Shown here piece after piece: positions 33,756 to 45,110 of a stretch of DNA of 64,000 nt. Numbering within the stretch: position 1 is the stretch's first letter; every line of letters begins with the position of its first letter. Location of the stretch: contig NC_092861.1 in assembly GCF_032062135.1 (NCBI RefSeq), positions 144,857,770 through 144,921,769 of the forward strand, read 5' to 3'. The notes under the pieces are model-generated. The model had not been told where the DNA came from. It saw nothing but the letters and a program-made list of their open reading frames with translations, and made no database searches. The translations under genes were made by a program, and so were the position numbers. Source of the DNA: Pyxicephalus adspersus. Lineage: Eukaryota > Chordata > Amphibia > Anura > Pyxicephalidae.

Positions 33756-33799
33756 TTCTATGATTCTTATTCTAGGAATTTAGGCTGTTGACTTACCAA

Positions 33800-34004
33800 A
33801 TTAAATGATCACCTTGCATGGGATAATTTACTTAGAAAATGTAGTTAAAATTAATTTTGCAAGTGTGATGGTTGAAGTCAGCAATGAATCATCTTGTTTA
33901 CTAATTTTACTTACTTATTTACTAATTTATGTGAAATCTCTCACCTAATAGATTCATTTACTTTGCAATGTGAACTGCATGTATTCATTTAGTAAACCAA
34001 CCCC
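33800..34004. mobile_element. MITE of the 'agtttagtaaatg' family, copy 3 (partial)
   Basis: 'gatggttgaagtcagcaatg', 'tttgcaatgtgaac' and the right end 'agtaaaccaacccc' match 9356-9750. The left part is decayed. Confidence 0.45.
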
Positions 34005-34704
34005 ACTGCCTCCACTGGCTTGCCCATAGTGCACCCATAGTGTATCCTGATGCCATCTCTTCCCCAGGTAAATGATGGAGATGCACCCAATAATTTACAT
34101 TGTGAAAATTTTGGTTTTGGATAATGTTGGGAAGTCTTAGAACTTAATTCAGGTTTTACTGTTGTCTGTGCTCATGCCACTGAGATTTTCCCTTCCTATC
34201 TGTTTGAGATAGAACATGAACTTTGCATATTTAAAGGAGATCCCAAAGTTAAGGGATGGAGCCTTTCCCCCACATTCCCAAAAAAGGATTTGGGGGTTAG
34301 TTGGAAGAGAATGGTGACATTTCAAAGCCCCATATATTTAGGAGGAAGCTAAATATTCACATCTCTCCCAAGGTAATGAATACTGGGGAACCAAATTACC
34401 AAATAACCATTCCCCCAAAGTTTTCAATAATAGTACAAAACACAAAAACACTTTCTTGATATAAAACCACAAAGATACGAAAAAATGTACTTTATTTTTG
34501 TCCCCAGCAATAAGATCATGTTGATCACATTGTCACAGCCCGAATCACTATATTTTATTTTCTTTAGTTCAGTAAATCTCAAACAAGCAAATTTCAACTC
34601 AAGCCCAAGGTGGGATGATCTTTACACATTTACTATAACCGGGGATGGCTAACAAAGGGTCTTCAGAATCACTATGTATGCAGATTTTACAATATTGTGA
34701 ATTA

Positions 34705-34970
34705 TTTAAAGGTGATGTCACTTCTGCAATAATATGACTTACCTGTCTGATTGCTCCAGGTTCCTGGCAGAAAGCTGAGCGGCGCAAGTATAACATTGGC
34801 TTCCGGCATTTTTTTGCTTCCCTTGCATGTTCTGGGATAACGTATGGTTACATCATTCCAAAACAGCCAATCAAGATGGCCAGAGATCATCTGTAAGCCG
34901 AATAATAAAAAGAAGATGGCAGCACCCAGTGCTGGATGGAGGGCTGGACGAGTTTGGTTCATCTTTAAAG
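34705..34970. repeat. Interspersed repeat with TTTAAAG ends
   Basis: It begins TTTAAAGGTGATG and ends CATCTTTAAAG. The interior includes 'gccaatcaagatggccagagatcat' and 'agaagatggcagcaccc', a pattern I associate with frog repeats. Elements with comparable ends lie at 40850-41150 and 52700-53185. The 86-codon minus-strand frame at 34702-34962 is contained in it and is probably not a gene. Confidence 0.45.
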
Positions 34971-35210
34971 TTTATATGAGAATTCCCTGACTTGGTTATG
35001 TTTACTTTACAGAACTCCTTTGAGGACTTTATTCCTTTTCACATATCTCTGTCATCAGCAAAGGGAAGATACTTTTAACCCTGGACCATATAATTATTAA
35101 AAAGGTCAAAAAGAAACAGTTCCAAAACTGAACCGAATTGTTTTCATGAGGCTGACAATGGCCATTCCCTGTTTATATTACGCTTCACAGTATTTGATGA
35201 CAATTCAAAT

Positions 35211-35592
35211 TCACTTGCCAATATAAACTTTCAGTAAATGAAGGAACATACGGTAAAATTTATGAAGCACTGACAGAACTCCTATGAACATTAACAGTAA
35301 TTCCCACCCATAACAATAGACTTGAAAATAAAAAAAACATGTGCGTTTTTGAAACAAGTGCTTTAGAAGTTTCTCCTTCTCCCGCTGGAATTTCACTTGC
35401 GCATCAGATACACTCCAAGCAGCTGTGTTTACCAATCCTAATAGTAGCAGGTTCATCATCGCTATGACGACGGCCCGGTTCCGCTGGAAATAATAATCTA
35501 CATTGTCATAAACACAAACAATGTGAAGTGGAAGAAATCTGGAATCTAAAGCCCAACAAACAAAACATGAACTTTTATTTATAAAACCCTTC
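35211..35592 (-). CDS. Possible coding region with a membrane segment, unidentified
   Basis: The minus strand is open without a stop from after TAG at about 35590 to TGA at 35211-35213. A splice-like acceptor (TTATTATTTCCAG) lies just before 35483. From there the frame reads RNRAVVIAMMNLLLLGLVNT, a strongly hydrophobic stretch that could span a membrane, then AAWSVSDAQVKFQREKEKLL, a charged helix-like segment. The start of this part is CpG-rich (CGGAACCGGGCCGTCGTC), unlike the surroundings. The final 40 residues look like AT-rich chance sequence, so a donor (for example TTG|GTAAAC or CAA|GTGAAA) may end the exon earlier. I cannot assign a family. It may relate to the other minus-strand candidates. 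Confidence 0.35.
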
Positions 35593-35609
35593 TAATGTAC
35601 ATGTCCGTA

Positions 35610-35698
35610 AACAATCATGTTCCTCTTCCAAGGCGGGCCTACCGGCTCGTATCAAGGCGAATGGTCAGAACAACATCGCTATTGTAAACATGATTGTT
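35610..35698. repeat. Segment bounded by a 12-bp inverted repeat
   Basis: AACAATCATGTT (35610-35621) and its exact inverse AACATGATTGTT (35687-35698) bracket a CpG-containing stretch of about 65 bp. It could be a small MITE or a chance hairpin. Confidence 0.4.
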
Positions 35699-36134
35699 AT
35701 GAAAAAAAAATTATAGAAATTCTTTGGCTGGGCCTTTTTTTTAAACAGGGTTCTTAAATTTCGTTGTTGGGTTGTCAGTTTATTTACGCTGATTTGCAAA
35801 GAGAGGCATATGGGTTGAATTAGAGGATGATTATGGACGATGATCATAACAAAGGCTAAGATACAGCTGGCCTGAAGGTGTCCATATAATTGAATAGATT
35901 AGGTCATTTTCAATTAAGCTTTTTATCCTTAACATTGGCATGATTGGGAATGAATGTCAAGGTTGTATCAACATGTTCAATTCTTGTCTATCCAAACAAC
36001 ACCAATATAATATACCTTTAGTGAATTATATTGGTGTTTGATAATTGGTATCTTACCAATTTTGACTAGTGTACCTTTTTGACTAGTGATTCCACCATTA
36101 ACATACTTCCTGGCCTACGCATACTGTTTATACT

Positions 36135-37148
36135 CAGGGGTGTAGCCCTAAAAGAAGAAGAGGGGCACGGCCCACCCCACTACGCCCCTGCCTATGTGTC
36201 ACTGAAGAATGTGCTCTGTTTGGGGTGCCTTGTTTTTAAAGACGGACCAGTAGATATTACAAAAGGGAAATGTTTATTTACAGCTTAGGATATTTAATAC
36301 ATATGATTTTCAAGACAAAAGGGAAGAAGGTAAGGGGAAGGCAAGGGTCTAGCTCTATCTCTAGCACATGGTCAGTCTCTCTCACACACACATACACACC
36401 AGGGTTTTCTCTCTTTGAACCACTCCCCTCAGCAAGTCCAGAGCAAACCACATTGGTAATTTATCCTTGGTGAAGTCTTAATCAAGCAGTCACACAGATC
36501 GTCCTTGTCCCAGGATTGGGATTGTTATCACAGACCCCTGCCCCCTCCAAGAAGACTGAAGCTATAGTGAACTGGTTTTGGGCAGGAACTTCCACCAGGT
36601 GGTCAAACTGGCCAAAGTGTTACTGATCCTCAGGCATCCATTCAATGAAGATCAAACATTGTCTCTGTTAGGCAATCCTTTGATGGTTGTTTTAGGGACA
36701 GCATCTGTCTCCATAGATAATGAGGTTTATAGCTTGCTTTCAAGGAGGCAGAATCATCCTTACATACAAGTCTTATTCATATCAATTTTGGTCACTTCCA
36801 ACAGTCACTCAAAGGGGGATAAAACTCCCCTAGAGTGATGTCATGATACCAAAGCCTGCCCACTCTCCAATTGCAGGTCTAAGCCAGGTCTGGAGAGTGG
36901 GTGGGTGGGTTGTGTTCAGAGAGACAACCTGCCTACCGCCCTGAGCCTGCAATTCCATACAGGAGACGTGATCTGCGGCTCGGGCCAGTATGGCCGCCCC
37001 AGCAGGGTCCTTCTCCTCTCCCCTGGGGGAAGTCAGAGCCACTGACCATCAAAGAACATTTTGCAAAATAATAGTAGGGACACGTGCCCATTAACGGACA
37101 CAGTTAGGGCATGGCGTTCCCACCCGTGCCTGCCCCATTACACTCCTG
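36135..37148. mobile_element. hAT-type family C, copy 2, interrupted by a solo LTR
   Basis: It begins CAGGGGTGTAG and ends TTACACTCCTG. Flanks TTTATACT (36127-36134) and TTCATAAT (37149-37156) match at 6 of 8. After removing the LTR and one copy of its duplication, about 408 bp remain, close to the 419 bp of the copy at 4040-4458 and in the opposite orientation to it. A subterminal motif pair at 36135-36190 matches the one at 4386-4458. Confidence 0.72.
36203..36803 (-). mobile_element. Solo LTR nested in the hAT element
   Basis: The insertion starts TG and ends CA, is 601 bp long, and is flanked by the 5-bp duplication GTCAC at 36198-36202 and 36804-36808. The uninterrupted family C element at 4040-4458 carries the empty site (inverse of GTCACTCAAA near 4367-4376), which fixes both breakpoints. 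On the minus strand it reads TGTTGGAAGTG at the 5' end and CATTCTTCA at the 3' end, with a polyadenylation signal AATAAA at 36273-36278, about 70 bp before the end. The 5-bp duplication suits a Gypsy-type or retroviral-type LTR. No internal coding region is present. Confidence 0.75.
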
Positions 37149-37239
37149 TTCATAATATATCTATAGAACAGCAGCATTGTTGCTAAGAAGGAAATGTTCT
37201 AGGGCTGTAGAACAACTCAACTTGTCTTCCTCCCCTCAC

Positions 37240-38022
37240 CTGAAATATGAACTGCCTTCAACCAAAAAATTGTTATAATCTTGGGTGCCTGTGAAAGCAG
37301 TGATATAATCTGGGGTGCCAGTGGGGGCAATGTTATAATTTGGGGTGCCAGTGGGGACATTTTTACGACCTGGGGTTCCTGTATGGGTAGTGTTATGATC
37401 TAGGGTGCCTGTGGGGGCAGTGTTATATTCAGGTGTGCCTGTGGGGGCAGTGTTAAAATCTAGGGGTGCCTGTGGGAACATTGGTATGATTTAGGGTGCC
37501 TGTGGGGGAAGTGTTACGACCTAAGGTGCCTGTGGGAACAATTTTATAATTTAGGATGCATGTGAGGGCAGTGTTATGATCTGGGGTGCCTGTGGGGGCA
37601 GTGTTATGATCTAGAGTGCCTGTGGGGGCAGTGTTATGATCTAAGGTGCCTGTAGGGGCGGCATTATGATATAGGGTGTCTGTGGGGGCATTGTTATATT
37701 CAGGTGTGCCTCTGGGGACAGTGTTAATATGTAGGGGTGCCTGTGGGAACATTGTTGTGATTTTGGGTGCCTGTGGGGGCAGTGTTATGATCTGGATTAT
37801 CTGTGGGGGCAGTGTTATTATCTAGAGTGCCTGTGGGGGCAGTGTTATATTCAGGTGTGCCTGTGGGGGCAGTGTTATTATCTAGGCAGTGTTATGATCT
37901 AGGGTGCCTGTGGGGGCAGTGTTATTATCTAGGGTGCCTGTGGGGGCAGTGTTATGATCTAGGGTGCCTGTGATGGCAATCTTATGATCTAGGGTACTAT
38001 GGGGGCAGTATTCTATTCTGGG
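37240..38022. repeat. 30-bp minisatellite, about 25 units
   Basis: The unit is close to GTGCCTGTGGGGGCAGTGTT followed by ATGATCTAGG, repeated in register with few length changes (one partial unit near 37890). Because 30 is a multiple of three, minus-strand frames stay open (37236-37481 and 37453-37752) and read a repeated decapeptide of the type TGTLDHNTAP. I consider these frames a by-product of the repeat. Confidence 0.95.
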
Positions 38023-38121
38023 ATTTATTTATTTGGTCTAAGTTCAGTAGCGTTATGTGCTTAAAATGAGGTCAGCTGACTACCTGAAAATCCTGTATAA
38101 CCAGGTTTTTTCATCAATAAA

Positions 38122-38465
38122 ATTTTTATTTTCTGATGGCACAGGTCTAATTCAAGATGACAATGCCAGGATTCATTAGGCTTGGATTGTGTAAGAATAC
38201 ATCAGGGGGGAATGAAACATCATTTTAACACTTAGATTGACCACCAGACCTTAACCTAATAAGAAACTTTGGGATGTGCTGGAAAAGGTCTTATGCAGCA
38301 CTCCAACTCATCAATACAAGAAATTGGCACAAAATCAATGCAACTCTGGGTGGAAATAAATGTTGTGATATTGCATAAGCTTAATAAAACAATACCACAG
38401 AGTGTTAAAGGAAAATGCAATCCAACAAAATGTTAGTGTGTGATTTTTTTTGGCCAGGCAGTGTA
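38122..38465 (+). mobile_element. Tc1-like transposase fragment, C-terminal part and 3' end
   Basis: The plus strand contains, with frameshifts, the standard end of a Tc1 transposase: 'caagatgacaatgccaggattca' (the D-D-N-A-R motif around the second catalytic aspartate), 'gaccttaacctaataagaaactttgggatgtgctgg' (equivalent to the DLNPIENLWDVLE region with the final catalytic residue), then 'ggaaataaatgttgtgatattgcataa'. It ends at the element terminus 'ggccaggcagtgta'. The 5' part is absent. Confidence 0.85.
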
Positions 38466-40043
38466 CATGGACTGGAAGCATTACACTACTAATTGAATGC
38501 CTCCAAAATGTAAAGCCTAACTGTGGGCAAAATGTTTCCATCCTCTAACTCCTACCACCCACCCTCTTGTTGGTGCTATATGGCTTCACCAATTCTTGTT
38601 GGTTCTTGCTCTGATGTCTGTACATTCACTTCTAGATCTTGAGACCCCGGGGACTGGACAGCCATTAGGACGTTTCATGTCATGGACACATGAAGATCGA
38701 TCTCTACCCCCGTTGCAAGAAATTAAAGAGAAGACACAAGATAAACTAAGCAATTGCCTTATTTGTGTTTAATTTTTTGTTTGTTTGTACAGTTTGGGTT
38801 TACATAAATAGTAAATGATTTCCTTTGTGCTTTAATCTTTATGGTCCAAGTGTTTAGGATATGTCCAATACCTAAATATTTTATGCTAAAGGATGTCCCT
38901 CCTTCCAATTTTAAACAGCTGGGAAGTATAGTCATAAAATCTACAATCCATGTTTTACCAAATGAAATTTTTTTACAGAATCTTGACATTGAATCCTTTT
39001 AAAAGAATACTATTTAAAATTTACCCACCTAATATTTACTTTTGAGAAATTACCATGTATATAACATCCCTTAAACTTTGATACATGAACATTCTGTGAA
39101 AGAAAAACACACACACATGCACAATTGCTGTTTTTTTTAAGTACTGATGGGGGACTTAGAACCATGTGGAGCCTTATAAAACTTCATGTGTATTGATGTG
39201 AACTTTGGAAGAAACTCCCAAGCTTTCCAAGAACGTTTGCATAACGTTTGCCTTGGCTGCGGTACATGAGCTACACCACTCTGTCAAGTTGAGTGATAAA
39301 CTTTTTGTTAATATGCAGCTTTCTCCCCAAACATGCAAAGCTATTCCCAGCCCATTCTCCAAAGCCGTTCTGTAACTGACTTCAAATTGGATTTCACAGC
39401 ACTCAGAACAGCTCAGGGAGGAATAGAAAAGTATTAAAAGATATAGCATCAAAAATGCTTGTAGTGATAATCGGATATTCAAGATAATTTTAAGATAATC
39501 TTAACGATTAATGAACAAGAGTGAAAAGTAAACCATTTATTTCAATGTACGCCTTACTAAAGCCAAGCTTAGTGAGTTCTCACAATTAGATTATTCTTTA
39601 AAGTGACCCTTTATTCCATCCAATGTTATTTGTGCATTGAGCTTCTTTTTAAATCCCTATATCAAGCGATCTCTGGAGAGATGTGCAACTCCATGTAAAA
39701 ATGAGATTTAGTTAATTTAGGGTCCTCAAACTTTTATACGACAGAAATATCCTGTGTTTGAGGGACATTTTTAACCATAAGCTGCTATTCAGTGCTAATG
39801 GGTCTTATAATAGCACAGCAAGATAGTTACAACTACTTTTTTATCCAACAGCCATTCAGACAGGTATAACAGACATTGGTCAAAAGTCATTGGGTGTACA
39901 AAGTGTAAAAAGGGTGGTGGTGGAAGGAATTGGGGAACTATTATTGAACCCAATGGAAAAAAAGCACCCTATCAGCCTATCAATGCCCAATTATTGTTGC
40001 AAGTAGTAGGTATATTGCTCACGACAATGGTGTAGAGGGTATA
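38466..40043. other. Unassigned AT-rich DNA
   Basis: No gene is supported. The 102-codon minus-strand frame at 39174-39482 has a signal-like hydrophobic start and several Cys residues, but there is no recognisable family and no splice-like limit, so I leave it out as a gene. Confidence 0.4.
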
Positions 40044-40365
40044 CAGATGTTCCTCACTTAACGACCAGATTCTGTTCCAACAACCTGGTCGGTAAACAAA
40101 TTGGTCATTAAGTGAGGAACATAGTAAGGAGCCGATCTACAGAGCTGTGCTTGTGCAGCATGCATCAGTGACAGGTTCATCGACAGCCTGCAGGCCGAGA
40201 TCGAGGAGAATTGCTACTCAGAACAGAGGATGGAGCAGAGAATAATGAAGGAGAAAAGCTGCTCTGTTGTACATTGTAAAGTTCTTGTAAAGTGTACCCA
40301 TCAGAGAGCAGGTCATAAGTGCAAGTAGTGATTAAGCAGGTAAGTCATTAATTGAGCAATACCCG
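40044..40365. mobile_element. Small TA-flanked Tigger/pogo-like element
   Basis: The left end TACAGATGTTCCTCACTTAA and the inverse of the right end (ttaattgagcaatacccgta) agree at 15 of 20 positions including the flanking TA. Near the left end 'cctcacttaacgacc' recurs inverted as 'ggtcattaagtgagg', a subterminal hairpin. It is 322 bp, without a transposase. Confidence 0.6.
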
Positions 40366-40849
40366 TAATGTCCTAAACTTGGTGCCAGTTAGAGGAACAG
40401 TGCCTAAATATTGGTGGAACAATGTTCCATCACTAGGGTGGGGAAGATGACTAATGTCCAGTCTTTGGAGTCAATTAACTAAGGGATGACCTATCATTGG
40501 TGAGAGATGAAGTCAGAGTACTCAATTGACAATATCATGTTTAGATATCAGTAGTAATAATGCTCCATCTTTGGAGTCAGGTGGATTATGAAAGTCTTTC
40601 CTCATCATTGGTACTTAGTAATCACTTACCTTTGTATGTTCTTCATGTCTCACACTGCTGCTCTAATGACCCCTTCTAGGTCATGGAGATAATGATGCAG
40701 GCACTGATGCATACCATTTTCTCTAGTGGTGATCGAGTGATAGTGGTGATGAAGACCAATGGAAAGTGTGGTTCTAGTATAGATAGTCAATAAAATGCAG
40801 ATCAACTCTTCTCCACTCTATCCTAATAAAAGAGTTTTTGGCTATAGAT

Positions 40850-41150
40850 ACATTTAAAGTGGAACCAAATTAAAAAAAAAAAAAACTTACCAACATTTCA
40901 TTTCACAGATCCCTTGATCCTGTAGGAGCTCTCCTTGATTGGGCTCTGCTCCATCCTCTAATCTTTCTTCATCCAGGCATGAAGCCATCATCTTCCGTCT
41001 TCTTTCCTCTTCTGGCTATATCACCCGATCTTGCACTCCGCAGCCATGAGATTGGGTAACGTATTCTGCTGTAAAGGGAAAAAAAGTGAGCTGATTGCAT
41101 TGTGCATGCGTGAGATCAGCTTTGTGCTCCCATTCTCTTTTTATATAAAG
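40850..41150. repeat. Interspersed repeat with TTTAAAG end, second copy
   Basis: It starts CATTTAAAGTGGAACC and contains 'gaagccatcatcttccgtcttc' and a 'cacccgatcttgcactcc' block that resembles the inverse of text at 52970-53060. The right boundary is approximate. Confidence 0.4.
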
Positions 41151-42989
41151 TCAAAATGTTGTTGATAAGTCAGTTGAGCAATTGTTCTAAAATGATTGCA
41201 TGGGAAGAGAATGAGAAGATACAAGAAAACCTTTTGTAAAGTTGTCCCTCTAAAAATAAAAAAATAAAAGCACCTTTTTGTACCACCTCCGAGCAGCTAT
41301 GCAACTTACAACAGGTTTCCATTTTGGGAAAGTCTCCTGCACAGTTTGCCCATGTTTGATTGGAGCATTTGTTTAAAAGTACACAGTAGAAATAACTTAC
41401 ATGCAATTTACCAATTTAGTAGAGCAGTTTGCCATCAAGAAAATGCTGGAAAGCATCAATCTGCTCTTTTCCTTTTTAAAATTCATTTGGTGATCTAGGT
41501 TTGTCATGCCACAAAAGCTCCCAAGCACACACACCTAATGTCCATTGCTGTCTTTCTCACACACAAAATAAAAAGTTTTTTTTTTTTAAAGTCTCAGCAT
41601 TATAAGAATCTACACACTTAACAGAGGTGGCCTCATTCATTTCAGTGTTAAAGCACAGAAAGGGGCAGTAGATGGGCAGTGAGTGAATGGTAGGTGTGTG
41701 GTTCAGAGGCTTCTGGCGGGTGATTAGCTGTGGCAACCACCCATCAAGTGTGGACGAACTGGCTATGTGATACTGTGAAATGTTTATTGTTATTTGTGTA
41801 CCATATATGTTTCCCAATTTTATTGTTGCATTTTATTAAAGCAAAAGCAATGTGTGTGTGTAAAGCAAAATCCAGTAAAGTCAGAAGACAAACACCTCAA
41901 CCATTCCCGAAAACAACAGTGATTGGTTACCCGTTGTTGTCCCAGAACGGCAAACTCCTTTTTTTTTGGCTAATGCTGGTGCTTTCAATTTCCAAACCAA
42001 ATTCCACTGTTGGCAGGGAAAGCAGGCAGCATTGTGGCAGCCGCCAGCAGACACAACACACTTCGCTCCTGTAGCAACAAACATCGTTCCAGCCGAGTCC
42101 AAAGCTCTAGAGAGTAGAATGCAAGAATGAAAACCACATAAGATGTCCCATCTGACTGCGGCACTCTTCAGGCTTTTCCTGGTTAAGATTGGGGACTAAC
42201 TACAGTTATGTTGTTAAGATGCAGCTGCTAAAATTCAATGTAGAACACAGATACTGGATTTGTTTTATCTACCCAAAAGGCCATGGTACGGACACACAAT
42301 ATAAACATATTCTTAACAAGCTTTTAATGGCATCTGTTGTGGCAGGCACTGTGGAGCAATTCATCCTCCAATTTCACAGCAGAAACTTTAATTGTTCTCC
42401 CATTATTTAAATTATGGCTGGAGTTATTGGAGAGGGGGGCAGAAAAAGTTGAGCTGCCATGGGAAAAACATGGAGGACTACAGGTATTTTTTTCATTATT
42501 TCCCCAAGATGCCTGCAGCTACTTAGAACAGTGAGAACTTATTTTGAAGAAACTTTTTTAATGGCTAAGAACATATACTTGAATGGCTGTACCCTTGCCA
42601 CAGATTCACCTTAAGATCTATAAATGATTTTCTGCACTTTGATGGTCTGATGCTACCCTATATGGCAAACCATATTAGGATGACAACACTTAAGCCTTGA
42701 GGATCCCAGATTTTGTAGTTTAGTCACCACACCAACATGTGCCTGTTTCTGACTTTTGAGTTGTTTACTACAATTATTTTGTCTTTAAATCAGTTTCTTT
42801 GTAGTCTGTTACAACCAGCTGTGCTGTATTTTATAGAGTCATCGGCACCATTATTACTAAAGGCCTCTGCAAACTACACAACATTTTGTACTGGTGTCTT
42901 GGTGGCAATCCTAAGTCATCAGCACCTCTGCATATACCCCAAGCCTTAATACAATAGGATTCCTAGGTCACATAATTACTACATAAGTC
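41151..42989. other. Unassigned DNA
   Basis: No gene or named repeat is supported. Overlapping plus and minus frames at 41730-42102 read the same sequence in both directions without motifs. Confidence 0.4.
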
Positions 42990-43195
42990 TAGGACAAAAA
43001 AGGGCACATGGTAATAAAGATCATCCAATACGCAAACATAAATAAATCTAAAATCAAAATCTGATCAACGGAACCTTAAACCCGCAGCAGATCCAGAAAT
43101 AGGCAAAAACAACTTTATAAAACATAGCAAAAGTTTCTGCAACAAGCAAAAAATTCCTTCCTAATCCCCTAAGGTAATCGAATTTTCCCTGGTGG
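42990..43195 (-). mobile_element. Old CR1-like LINE tail
   Basis: 'gatccagaaataggcaaaaa' and 'aaaaaattccttcctaatcccctaaggtaatcga' align with the 3' untranslated part of the CR1-like copies at 30950-31025 and 47930-48010. It is strongly diverged. Confidence 0.6.
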
Positions 43196-43739
43196 GTGGG
43201 TGTTTTAAATAAAATCTAAAATGGTTCACAGTTTTCATTTATTTGACATATCTGAAGACACAACTTGCATTTCATTTATATTGAAACTGAACAAAGCAAA
43301 AATGTCAAATTCTTGGGGCCTCCAGCATAAAATCCTTGTGTACTATATGCTTTACTTAATTAAACAAAATATCTGTAGAATGTATTGGCATAGTCCCATG
43401 AGCTGTCATAAAAGTGTGCAGGACACTAAGCTGGAAGTCTTATATTTTAACATTTATTTTACTTGAGAGGATCTCCAAATAGTCTCAATACTAAAGTAAA
43501 TTAGTAAGGTCAAGGCAAAAAAATGTTGAAGCTTATTCCCCGACAAACATGTCATTTTTCCATTTAGCACACACTTCCCATCCAGTGCTAGTTTTCTGGG
43601 TTAGGTTCCCAACAAGGACACCTTATGTTTGTTGACCTTCTCCTTGTTCCTGTTACTTACCTCCAGGGGCTTTGTCTTCTCCTCACAACCCAAAAACATA
43701 TAGGTAGCTTCTAATTAGTCCCTGGACCCTTGTGTATAT

Positions 43740-43789
43740 ACAAGAGTGTGTGTTGTACTTTGACGATGGTGGCTCAAACACACTCTTGT
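43740..43789. repeat. Hairpin with 15-bp imperfect arms
   Basis: ACAAGAGTGTGTGTT (43740-43754) pairs with caaacacactcttgt (43775-43789) around a 20-bp loop. It may be part of a decayed MITE. Confidence 0.4.
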
Positions 43790-44280
43790 GGTGCCGGGGT
43801 TTTGAAGTAGTATTATTACACTGCAGGGATGTTTGCTCTTGGCACAAAGGATTCCATTGCTGAAGGCCAGTTTTTTTCTCTGTTAGTGTTGGTGTGGGAT
43901 TGAAACACAGAATCGTTCTCTGTCTCCAACTACTAAAGGCCTCACGCCGAGGTCACAGAGTGCCAAGATTCTTATGCTGGAACTTCACGTACTGGTGTAA
44001 AGTGGGAAAAGTCTTAGCAGTATGTAAATGAGTAAAGTAAACCCAACCTAGCTCAGAACGTAGGGCCAAGGCTACCTCTTGAGTGGCACTGATGTTTCTA
44101 TCATTGTTTTATTTTATTCACCTTTCAGGTTACTAATCCCCTAGGCTTGCCATTATCCTTATTGTGGACTGGCCTGGGATTTAAAAATATTAGGCTTTTT
44201 GCACCTTCTCTAGTTTGGAGATGAATGATTTGTAGCATAAACTCATGCAATTATTATTAATTATAATTTTCCCTTTTACA

Positions 44281-44390
44281 ATTATTAATTAATATTAATA
44301 TAATATTATATATATATATATATTATATTATTATTATTACAATTATTATTAATATTATTAATAATATTATTATTGATAATAATAATAATA
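44281..44390. repeat. Complex AT-rich microsatellite
   Basis: This is a mixture of (AATT), (AT)n and (TTA)n/(AAT)n runs and is strongly self-complementary. Confidence 0.85.
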
Positions 44391-44715
44391 ACCAGAGGCT
44401 TCACCTACCTAATATAATCATCCCTAAAAATGTTCTGAATCTCGCTACAATTGGTCATATAAAATACAGCCATGATGTTTTCAGGATAACAGTGAGAGCT
44501 AGATTTTTAAATGGCCATGTTGGTTATGTAAGAGGGTGCTATGGGGGCCACACTCACGCAGACTGCTTTAAATGTAAGCTAGCTACTACTATATATGCAT
44601 ATATAATGGGTTTGTCATCACAAACCTTCACTCTTTTCTCCTGAATACTAATTCAAGCCAAAAATCAAACGGAAGCTATATAAAACGTGGTTCAGTTTGT
44701 GACATTATGGTATTG

Positions 44716-45110
44716 ATTGTGTTTCTGCAGACATGTTTCTAGTTATGATATTACAATTGTATCTATGTGGACACGTTTCTGGAATGTTGTTTATAGGGCC
44801 TGATTTTTTTAAAGCTCTCCCACATCATAAGAGAACTTGGATGATCCAGCTAACATGAAATAGATTTCTTAAGAATTGTTTGGTATTAGTTGGCGAATGT
44901 TTTCAATACTGGACTAAATCTATCACCAGTTTGCTGGATCACCTAGGTTCTCCCATGATAGTTTGTTTACAATATTATGTTTGTTATTGTATATGGATTG
45001 TGACTCTGCGGATGTGTTTCTGGATCTATCAATATAATACTGATTGTGTTTCTGTGGATTTGTCATTGGTATGTCTTTGTTTATCTGTATTTGGACGTTT
45101 TTTTATTTCA
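44716..45110. repeat. Degenerate tandem repeat, interrupted by a MITE
   Basis: 'gattgtgtttctgcagacatgtttct' (44716), 'ttgtatctatgtggacacgtttctgg' (44755), 'gattgtgactctgcggatgtgtttctgg' (44996) and 'gattgtgtttctgtggatttgtc' (45041) are repeats of a unit of about 40-48 bp. The middle is interrupted by the palindromic MITE at 44798-44967. Confidence 0.55.
44798..44967. mobile_element. Palindromic MITE (TTTATTAAAGCTCTCC family), copy 6
   Basis: The left end is GGGCCTGATTTTTTTAAAGC. The internal text 'gagaacttggatgatccagc', 'tttggtattagttggcgaatg' and 'gtttgctggatcacctaggttctcccatgatag' shows the family. The right arm is truncated before its AGAGCTTTAATAAA end. Confidence 0.7.

Noticed and set aside
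34702..34962. 86-codon minus-strand frame with a hydrophobic start
   Set aside because: It is contained in a dispersed repeat bounded by TTTAAAG ends with relatives elsewhere in the window.
37236..37752. Two minus-strand frames with repeated TGTLDHNTAP-like decapeptides
   Set aside because: They are translations of a 30-bp minisatellite whose unit length is divisible by three. There is no start context, domain or splice signal to support a gene.
39174..39482. 102-codon minus-strand frame with signal-like start and Cys residues
   Set aside because: No family resemblance, no splice-like limits, and codon use like the AT-rich background.
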